Assembly: GCA_024280815.1 (NCBI GenBank)
Contig: JAJRPL010000160.1
Coordinates: forward strand, 1-6,175
Reading direction: 5' to 3'
Length of the DNA stretch: 6,175 bases
From: Bacteroidota bacterium
GTDB lineage: Bacteria > Bacteroidota > Bacteroidia > Flavobacteriales > Flavobacteriaceae
Shown: in pieces, positions 1 through 4,961 of the stretch
Position numbering within the stretch: position 1 is the stretch's first letter
Layout: every line of letters starts with the position of its first letter
The notes under the pieces: generated by a model
The model's database searches: none
Told to the model about the DNA's origin: nothing
What the model saw: the letters and a program-made list of their open reading frames with translations, nothing else
Made by a program: the position numbers and the translations under genes

Positions 1-296
1 CCAATGGTTGCTACTGGCACTTTCTGTCCTACAGCTACATTGGGTGCTCCGCATACTATTTGTAAAGGTGAGCCATTGCCTAAATCTACTGTAGTAATTT
101 TTAATTTATCTGCATTCGGATGTTTTTCGCAAGTCAAAACCTCACCAACAACAATACCTTGTAAGCTTCCTTTAATTGATTCTACTTTCTCAATTCCTTC
201 TACCTCTAGTCCTAAATCGGTTAATATTTCACCAACTTTTTCTACTTCTAAATCAATCTTTAAAAATTGTTGTAACCAATTGTATGATATTTTCAT
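1..296 (-). CDS. pheT: Phenylalanine-tRNA ligase beta subunit, N-terminal part (partial)
   Basis: Beta chain of the cytoplasmic alpha2-beta2 phenylalanyl-tRNA synthetase, which charges tRNA-Phe with phenylalanine. The minus strand reads ATG at 296-294 and stays open to the window edge, giving 98 codons of a protein that is usually about 800 residues, so most of it lies outside. The start MKISYNWLQQFLKID is the typical PheT N-terminus. Residues from about 45 onward (IVVGEVLTCEKHPNADKL, then a VCGAPNV motif) are the tRNA-binding OB-fold domain found at the front of bacterial PheT. It is transcribed away from dnaX, with a promoter-like site about 20 nt upstream of the start. The family assignment is firm. 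The catalytic-like core, editing B3/B4 domain and C-terminal anticodon-binding domain cannot be seen here. Confidence 0.95.
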   Translation of the reverse strand, partial: MKISYNWLQQFLKIDLEVEKVGEILTDLGLEVEGIEKVESIKGSLQGIVVGEVLTCEKHPNADKLKITTVDLGNGSPLQIVCGAPNVAVGQKVPVATI

Positions 297-317
297 ATAA
301 TATTGAATTTGAACACG

Positions 318-350
318 CAAAGATAATCAATCCATTTTAGTAGTTGCAAT
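318..350 (-). promoter_or_regulatory. Bacteroidota-type promoter for pheT
   Basis: On the minus strand, TATCTTTG (325-318) matches the Bacteroidota -7 consensus TAnnTTTG exactly. An ATTG (350-347) lies 21 nt upstream, within the usual -33 spacing. Transcription would start about 310, leaving a leader of roughly 15 nt before the pheT ATG at 296. The assignment is by consensus and position only. Confidence 0.5.
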
Positions 351-445
351 TTCATATAAAAAAATATGATAAAAAAAATCAAAAAATATACAATAAAATC
401 TACAGTTAATTTTCTATATTTACCCTCAATAAATTATTACAATTG

Positions 446-1546
446 ATGGAGCATTTCATAGTATCAGCACGTAAATATAGACCTCAAGTATTTGAGGATG
501 TTGTTGGACAAAAAGCGATAACCAATACGCTTGAAAATGCTATAAAAAACAATCATTTAGCTCAAGCATTATTATTTACTGGCCCTAGAGGTGTTGGTAA
601 AACAACTTGTGCAAGAATTTTAGCTAAACGCATCAATCAAGAAGGAACAGAAATAAACCCTGATGAAGATTTTGCTTTTAATATTTTTGAATTGGATGCT
701 GCTTCAAATAATTCTGTTGATGATATTAGAAATTTAACCGATCAAGTTCGTATACCACCTCAAACAGGCAACTACAAAGTTTATATTATTGATGAGGTAC
801 ATATGTTATCGCAAGCTGCTTTTAATGCTTTTTTAAAGACCTTAGAAGAACCGCCTGCTCATGCAATTTTCATTTTAGCAACGACAGAAAAACATAAAAT
901 TATACCTACAATTTTATCAAGATGTCAAATTTTTGATTTTAAACGTATTAATGTTAAAGACACTAAGGAATATTTACATAAAATTGCAAAACAAGAAAAT
1001 ATAAAGGCAGATGATGATGCATTACATATTATCGCTCAAAAAGCGGATGGTGCTTTGCGTGATGCTCTTTCAATTTTTGATAGAGTTGTTAGTTTTTCAT
1101 CAGAAAACCTTACCAGACAAGCAGTTGCAGAGAATTTAAACGTATTAGATTACGATTCCTATTTCAATACAACCGATTTAATTTTAGAAAATAACATTCC
1201 ACAAGTTCTGGTTGCTTTTAATGAAATTTTAGCCAAAGGTTTTGAAGGTCACCATTTTATTTCAGGATTGGCTTCTCATTTTAGAGATTTATTAGTCGCT
1301 AAAGATAGTATTACTATTCCTCTTTTAGAAGTAGGTGATAGTACAAAAAAACAATACGATCAACAAAGTAACAAATGTGAACTTTCTTTTTTACTGAAAG
1401 CCATTGATCTGGCTAATGAGTGTGATTTAAAATATAAAAGTAGTAAAAATCAACGTTTACTTATCGAATTGGCATTGATGCAGTTGGCTTCAATTACTTT
1501 TACTCCCAAAGATTTGGGAGAAAAAAAAAGCCTAAATACTATATAA
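446..1546 (+). CDS. dnaX: DNA polymerase III clamp-loader ATPase DnaX, zero-frame (gamma-like) product
   Basis: DnaX is the ATPase subunit that loads the sliding clamp onto primed DNA in the replisome. The start is taken at ATG 446; a TTG directly before it (443) is a less likely start. Domain I has Walker A GPRGVGKT (46-53), Walker B IIDEVHM (D116, E117), a sensor 1 region ATTE (145-148) and the arginine-finger motif SRC (158-160). Domain II has the sensor 2 motif GALRDAL (R205). Residues from about 220 to 350 fit the collar domain III. The four zinc-module cysteines of E. coli DnaX between Walker A and the LDAASN motif are missing. The zero frame stops at 1546 after 366 codons, just past domain III, while the tau linker and C-terminus continue in the -1 frame. 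No clear promoter is seen upstream; TATATTTA (415-422) is a weak -7 candidate. Loss of domains IV and V leaves a clamp-loading module, comparable with E. coli gamma. Confidence 0.93.
   Translation: MEHFIVSARKYRPQVFEDVVGQKAITNTLENAIKNNHLAQALLFTGPRGVGKTTCARILAKRINQEGTEINPDEDFAFNIFELDAASNNSVDDIRNLTDQVRIPPQTGNYKVYIIDEVHMLSQAAFNAFLKTLEEPPAHAIFILATTEKHKIIPTILSRCQIFDFKRINVKDTKEYLHKIAKQENIKADDDALHIIAQKADGALRDALSIFDRVVSFSSENLTRQAVAENLNVLDYDSYFNTTDLILENNIPQVLVAFNEILAKGFEGHHFISGLASHFRDLLVAKDSITIPLLEVGDSTKKQYDQQSNKCELSFLLKAIDLANECDLKYKSSKNQRLLIELALMQLASITFTPKDLGEKKSLNTI
1503..1529 (+). promoter_or_regulatory. Candidate recoding (slippage) site: hairpin plus A9 run in dnaX
   Basis: CTCCCAAA (1503-1510) and TTTGGGAG (1513-1520) form a perfect 8-bp inverted repeat with GA between them (in RNA, effectively 7 bp with a 4-nt loop). 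Nine A residues (1521-1529) follow with no gap. Zero-frame codons are gaa aaa aaa agc. One extra A, loss of two, or a -1 ribosomal slip on A AAA AAA (1522-1528) would join the N-terminal frame to the tau frame as aag cct aaa. Runs of A recode dnaX in Thermus thermophilus (transcriptional slippage on nine A) and in E. coli (ribosomal, A AAA AAG). The GGGAG at 1516-1520 is very close to the slippery codons, unlike the roughly 10-nt spacing of the E. coli stimulator, so slippage by RNA polymerase seems more likely. A homopolymer sequencing error would leave the same A run, but would not explain the adjoining hairpin. Confidence 0.6.
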
Positions 1547-2145
1547 TTCCCTCTTCTCATTTTATCAAAACTAAAAAAGCTGTAGTAAAAGAATTTATTA
1601 AAACTCAAGCAACTAAAGTTCCTGTTGAGAAGGTTAAAGCTCAAGTTGAAACATCATCAAAACCAATATTAAAAAAAAGGACCAATCGTCGGTCTTCTGC
1701 TCTATCACTAAATAGCATCTCTAAGAAGAAAGAAGTTTTAGTGAGTACTTTAGATGATCTTGATGACAATGAAAACAAACCTAAAACTAAATTTACTGAA
1801 GCCCAATTCTTAAAACTGTGGAATGTGTATGTAAATAAGCGTGAAAAAAATGGAGAAAAAATTATTGCTTCAATTATGAATGTTGATACACCAAAAATTA
1901 AAGAGAATAATATTCTACTCACTTTCCCTAGTGCATTAATGAGAGACCAACTATTAAAAGAAAGGCCAAAATTACTTAGAGATTTTAGACAAAAATTAAA
2001 TAATTACAGTCTTGATTTTGAAATTACTGTAAACGAAGAACATCAAAAAAAGTTTGCTTATACACCTCAAGAGAAGTACAATAAGCTACTAGAAAAAAAT
2101 AAAGCATTAGCTAAACTTCAAAAAATATTTAAACTAGACCTTTAA
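1528..2145 (+). CDS. dnaX: DnaX tau-specific linker and C-terminal domain, -1 frame
   Basis: This stretch is open in the -1 frame from the A9 run to TAA at 2143-2145. Joined to codons 1-361 of the zero frame it would give a tau-like protein of about 566 residues (E. coli tau is 643). The first 80 or so residues are a basic, Lys/Val/Pro-rich linker beginning KPKYYIIPSSHF and containing RRSSALSLNSISKKKEVL, which resembles flavobacterial DnaX linkers as I remember them. The last 120 residues (from TKFTEAQFLKLWNVYV to YTPQEKYNKLLEKN and a LDL end) are a compact C-terminal domain of the type I recall from Bacteroidota tau. In E. coli this part holds the replisome together by binding the polymerase and helicase. 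Family-like residues run upstream of the first usable start (GTG 1741), so this is the rest of dnaX and not a separate gene. The miaE start follows 8 nt after the stop. Confidence 0.8.
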   Translation, partial: KPKYYIIPSSHFIKTKKAVVKEFIKTQATKVPVEKVKAQVETSSKPILKKRTNRRSSALSLNSISKKKEVLVSTLDDLDDNENKPKTKFTEAQFLKLWNVYVNKREKNGEKIIASIMNVDTPKIKENNILLTFPSALMRDQLLKERPKLLRDFRQKLNNYSLDFEITVNEEHQKKFAYTPQEKYNKLLEKNKALAKLQKIFKLDL

Positions 2146-2153
2146 AATACAAT

Positions 2154-2735
<582 letters not shown>

Positions 2736-2763
2736 GTTCAAGATAGAGTTTCTTTAAAATAGT

Positions 2764-2827
2764 AAGGAGAAAAGCTACTTACAAATTAAGCTCACACTCA
2801 ATTTTTCACTTCTCTCCTTTCTCCCCT
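2764..2827. repeat. Intergenic repeat, copy 1 (64 bp)
   Basis: The unit opens with AAGGAGAAAAGCTACTT (2764-2780) and closes with a pyrimidine-rich block CACTTCTCTCCTTTCTCCCC (2807-2826). The two ends are partly complementary: 2764-2774 pairs with 2809-2819 over 11 bp with one A/C mismatch, around a 34-nt loop. The loop is too long and there is no U-run, so it does not read as a terminator. The second copy starts 112 bp downstream. I do not recognise the family. Confidence 0.75.
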
Positions 2828-2828
2828 G

Positions 2829-2857
2829 AGTTGAATTGCATGATATGTAATTCAACT
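2829..2857. repeat. Hairpin between the two repeat copies
   Basis: AGTTGAATT (2829-2837) and AATTCAACT (2849-2857) are perfect inverted repeats. The stem continues inward through a G/T wobble and CAT/ATG, giving 13 bp (2829-2841 with 2845-2857) around the 3-nt loop GAT. No T-run follows on either strand, so it is not an obvious terminator. It could be a structural part of a compound element with the flanking repeats, a transcript-stabilising 3' hairpin behind miaE, or a protein-binding dyad. Confidence 0.6.
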
Positions 2858-2875
2858 AAAGAGTAAATTTTAATG

Positions 2876-2940
2876 AAGGAGAAAAGCTACTTGTAGATGT
2901 TAACGTAAGTCACAATTTTCACTTCCCTCCTTTCTCCCCT
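2876..2940. repeat. Intergenic repeat, copy 2 (65 bp)
   Basis: The first 17 bases (2876-2892) are identical to copy 1. The closing pyrimidine block (2919-2940) differs from copy 1 at one base (CCC at 2925-2927 for CTC). The middle 24 bp have diverged apart from a shared TCACA-like stretch. The end pairing is weaker than in copy 1 (9 of 11 positions). Conserved ends around a variable centre suggest that the ends are the functional or mobile part. Confidence 0.75.
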
Positions 2941-2952
2941 AATTTTAGTATT

Positions 2953-2964
2953 GTTATTAATAAC
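2953..2964. promoter_or_regulatory. 12-bp perfect palindrome, possible operator
   Basis: GTTATTAATAAC is a perfect dyad just after the second repeat copy. It could be a dimeric regulator site, but it is AT-rich and stands alone, so chance is a real possibility. Confidence 0.25.
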
Positions 2965-3024
2965 GCAAAAAAATCAAATCTATTTCATTAATAAAAATAT
3001 ATATTTTCATGTTATTTAAGATTA

Positions 3025-3055
3025 CAAATGTATGAGCTATACCCATACCAGTCAA
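3025..3055 (-). promoter_or_regulatory. Promoter-like site reading left into the repeat region
   Basis: On the minus strand TACATTTG (3032-3025) matches TAnnTTTG exactly, with TTG (3055-3053) 20 nt upstream. Transcription from about 3018 would run through the palindrome and both repeat copies and then antisense to the end of miaE. No protein-coding frame lies in its path, so any product would be a non-coding RNA. Support is by consensus only. Confidence 0.35.
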
Positions 3056-3059
3056 TAGC

Positions 3060-3101
3060 GAAAATGGGTGATTTTAAAACTCATGGAAAATGGGTGGTTT
3101 T
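3060..3101. repeat. Pair of 16-bp direct repeats
   Basis: GAAAATGGGTGATTTT (3060-3075) and GAAAATGGGTGGTTTT (3086-3101) differ at one base, with starts 26 bp apart. The core hexamer also occurs inverted as ACCCAT at 3041-3046. A spacing near two and a half helical turns could suit paired regulator sites, or the pair may be a decayed repeat. I do not recognise a family. Confidence 0.5.
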
Positions 3102-3364
3102 CTGAAAAATGACTAATCCACTTAATTTCAGAAGATTAAAATGTATTACATGAATTTTTCATTAAGAAACATGTTCATAAAAAATGTAAAATAAAATATA
3201 TTCCTTAATTAATATTATATGAAATTTAAGGAAAATAATGAATTTATCAATTCTACATGAGTGCTTTTTAAGGTGTTTTTATCAAAAAAAATATAATAAA
3301 AAAATATAATTTGAAATAAATTAAGTATTTCTAATTCAAAAAAGTGCCATTGAGGTAGAATTGT

Positions 3365-3372
3365 TACTTTTG
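3365..3372 (+). promoter_or_regulatory. Candidate -7 element for mnmE
   Basis: TACTTTTG matches TAnnTTTG. No TTG lies at the usual -33 distance (the nearest is at 3350-3352, only 12 nt upstream). If it is used, transcription starts near 3379, inside the left arm of the palindrome at 3374-3487, and gives mnmE a leader of about 120 nt. Confidence 0.35.
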
Positions 3373-3373
3373 C

Positions 3374-3487
3374 TTAAGTGGATTCTAAAAATTCATTGCA
3401 TTATCTCGATAGTGCTTCAAAATTTTTAGTCGTCTTTGAAAAACTATGTAAATTTTGATGCGAATGAATTTTTAGAACCCACCTTAA
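3374..3487. repeat. 114-bp imperfect palindrome just upstream of mnmE
   Basis: The outer arms 3374-3397 and 3463-3487 pair over 23 bp: TTAA with TTAA, a bulged C3483, GTGG with CCAC, one A/C mismatch, then 15 perfect pairs (3383-3397 with AATGAATTTTTAGAA at 3463-3477). The stem continues after a bulged G3462 with 3398-3403 against 3456-3461, and further in with ATAGT/ACTAT (3409-3413, 3443-3447) and TTCAAA/TTTGAA (3416-3421, 3435-3440), leaving a 13-nt loop. It ends 11 nt before the mnmE ATG. Both ends carry TTAA, which could be a duplicated target. It may be a miniature inverted-repeat element or a structured mnmE leader. It has no coding content of its own. Confidence 0.7.
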
Positions 3488-3498
3488 TATTATTACTT

Positions 3499-4902
3499 AT
3501 GAATATCAACGATACTATTATTGCTTTAGCTACACCTTCAGGTATTGGAGCGATAGCTGTAATCCGTCTTTCTGGAAAAGATTCTATTCGCAGTGTTAAT
3601 ACCTTTTTTAAATCAAAATTTGGAAACAAAGATTTATTAAAACAACACACACACACACTGCATCTAGGGCACATTATAGACAATAATAGGTTCATTGATG
3701 AAGTATTAGTCTCAGTTTTTAAAGATCCTAACTCTTATACTGGTGAAAACGTAGTTGAAATTTCTTGTCATGGCTCTGTTTTTATTCAACAAGAAATTAT
3801 ACAGCTTTTTATTAAAAACGGAATTAGATTAGCAAACCCTGGAGAGTTTACTTTAAGAGCATTCCTTAACGGAAAATTAGATTTAAGTCAAGCCGAAGCT
3901 GTCGCTGATTTAATTGCATCTGACTCTAAAGCTTCTCATCAAATTGCAATGCAACAAATGCGTGGTGGTTTTTCTAATGAAATTGAACAGCTACGACAAG
4001 AATTACTCAATTTTGCATCCTTAATTGAATTGGAATTAGATTTTGCAGAAGAAGATGTTGAATTTGCCAATAGAGATGATTTTCAAAAACTAGTCTATAA
4101 AATAACATCTGTTTTAAAACGATTGATTGAATCATTCGCTTTTGGTAATGTATTAAAAAATGGAATTCCTGTTGCTATTATCGGAGAACCTAATGTTGGT
4201 AAATCTACATTACTGAATGCTTTATTAAATGAAGAAAAAGCTATTGTTAGTGAAATAGCTGGCACTACCAGAGATGCTATTGAAGATGAATTAGTTATTG
4301 AGGGTGTTGCTTATAGGTTTATTGATACTGCGGGTATTCGAGACACAGAAGATGTTGTTGAGAGTATTGGAATAGAAAAAACATACGAGAAAATTGAAAA
4401 AGCTCAATTAGTTTTATTTCTTGTTGATGGTGAAAAAGAGAGAAAAGAATCCCGAAGTCTCGGGAGAGGTAAGAAAATAGAGATTGAAAACATTCAAAAA
4501 AAGTATCCAAATAAAAAAATATTGACAATAATTAATAAGGTTGATTTACTTTCTAAAAAAGAAATTGAACGTTTAAAATCAAACATTCAACAATCAATTT
4601 TAATATCATCAAAAGAAAAAACAGGAATAAATAAACTTAAAGATGAATTAACCAAATTAACAAATATTGGTGCATTAAGTAATAATCAAACTATTGTTAG
4701 TAATAGTCGTCACTTTGAAGCTTTAAATAATGCCTTATTAGAAATTAATAATGTCCAAAATGGAATTGATACTAATCTTAGTAGTGATCTGATTGCCATA
4801 GACATTAGAGAAGCACTATCCTATTTAGGTGAAATCACAGGAAAAGTCACTACTGAAGACCTTTTAGGAAATATCTTTGCTAATTTTTGTATTGGGAAGT
4901 AA
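3499..4902 (+). CDS. mnmE: tRNA uridine-5-carboxymethylaminomethyl modification GTPase MnmE
   Basis: With MnmG, this GTPase builds the cmnm5 group on wobble U34 of tRNAs reading split codon boxes, using a methylene-tetrahydrofolate carbon and glycine or ammonium. The start is ATG 3499 (MNINDTIIALATPSGIGAIA), which gives 467 residues, normal for the family. An in-frame TTG at 3436 would add 21 residues that do not fit and lie in a palindrome. Residues 1-119 are the folate-binding N-domain. A helical domain follows and is split by the G domain: G1 GEPNVGKST (229-237), G2 GTTRD (255-259), G3 DTAG (276-279), G4 NKVD (346-349) and G5 near ISSKEKTG (369-376). The C-terminus is the catalytic-cysteine motif CIGK (C464). 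The loop between G3 and G4 is very charged and about five residues longer than in E. coli; it contains the GC-rich palindrome at 4450-4465. The gene stands alone here, convergent with the ligase gene. Confidence 0.95.
   Translation: MNINDTIIALATPSGIGAIAVIRLSGKDSIRSVNTFFKSKFGNKDLLKQHTHTLHLGHIIDNNRFIDEVLVSVFKDPNSYTGENVVEISCHGSVFIQQEIIQLFIKNGIRLANPGEFTLRAFLNGKLDLSQAEAVADLIASDSKASHQIAMQQMRGGFSNEIEQLRQELLNFASLIELELDFAEEDVEFANRDDFQKLVYKITSVLKRLIESFAFGNVLKNGIPVAIIGEPNVGKSTLLNALLNEEKAIVSEIAGTTRDAIEDELVIEGVAYRFIDTAGIRDTEDVVESIGIEKTYEKIEKAQLVLFLVDGEKERKESRSLGRGKKIEIENIQKKYPNKKILTIINKVDLLSKKEIERLKSNIQQSILISSKEKTGINKLKDELTKLTNIGALSNNQTIVSNSRHFEALNNALLEINNVQNGIDTNLSSDLIAIDIREALSYLGEITGKVTTEDLLGNIFANFCIGK
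3645..3658 (+). repeat. (AC)7 dinucleotide run inside mnmE
   Basis: Seven AC units encode the His/Thr alternation in residues 50-54 (HTHT). Gain or loss of one unit would break the mnmE frame. Seven units is short for a contingency locus, so this may be chance. Confidence 0.5.
4450..4465. repeat. GC-rich 16-bp palindrome inside mnmE
   Basis: TCCCGA, four bases, TCGGGA: a perfect 6-bp inverted repeat encoding part of ESRSLGRG (316-323) in the G domain. Codons such as tcc, cga, ctc and ggg are unlike the AT-rich codons around them. It resembles short CCCGA-type palindromes that I recall as dispersed repeats in Bacteroidota, but that is memory and not a search. Confidence 0.5.
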
Positions 4903-4917
4903 TTTTATTTTGATTCC

Positions 4918-4948
4918 AAAAAAAAAAATTTAACTAAAAAATAAATTT
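4918..4948 (-). terminator. Weak terminator-like site for the acyl-CoA synthetase gene
   Basis: Read on the minus strand, AAATTTA and TAAATTT form a 7-bp stem with a 9-nt loop, followed by a T-run (complement of the A11 run at 4918-4928). The stem has only A/T pairs, so it would be weak. It sits 13 nt after the ligase stop, in the convergent gap with mnmE. Confidence 0.3.
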
Positions 4949-4961
4949 CACTAAAATTAAA

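Larger units (their letters stand above)
2736..3498. other. Gene-free, structure-rich spacer between miaE and mnmE
   Basis: No reading frame here resembles a known protein; the longest ATG frames I followed are only 14 codons (3151) and 23 codons (3238). No tRNA or rRNA was recognised. The stretch is very AT-rich from about 2941 to 3350 and holds several repeats and dyads, listed separately. There is no clear intrinsic terminator behind miaE. Other minor dyads are the all-A/T palindrome at 2994-3007 and the pair TTCCTTAA (3201-3208) with TTAAGGAA (3226-3233). The spacer is unusually long for this otherwise compact window. Confidence 0.7.

Noticed and set aside
4..300. Plus-strand frame of 98 codons opposite pheT
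   Set aside because: It is the antisense shadow of a clear PheT N-terminus. The same holds for minus-strand frames opposite dnaX (1450-1644, 1641-1922) and mnmE (3444-3695, 4319-4528).
443..445. TTG as the dnaX start
   Set aside because: The ATG directly after it gives the usual MEHF N-terminus, and an extra Met codon has no support.
1503..1529. Intrinsic terminator inside dnaX
   Set aside because: The hairpin is followed by A rather than T on the plus strand, and on the minus strand the T-run comes before the hairpin.
1741..2145. A separate 134-residue gene starting at GTG 1741
   Set aside because: Linker residues resembling DnaX continue upstream of the GTG in the same frame back to the A9 run, so this is the tau part of dnaX.
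2764..2940. CRISPR array
   Set aside because: There are only two copies, with divergent interiors and a hairpin between them, and no cas gene nearby.
2994..3007. 14-bp palindrome of A and T
   Set aside because: It is low-complexity sequence in a very AT-rich region and is expected by chance.
3151..3310. Short ATG frames of 14 and 23 codons in the spacer
   Set aside because: They are very short, AT-driven in composition, and have no recognisable motif or promoter.
3436..3498. N-terminal extension of MnmE from TTG 3436
   Set aside because: The family N-terminus begins at MNINDTIIALATPSG (ATG 3499). The 21 extra residues come from the palindrome arm and look like chance.
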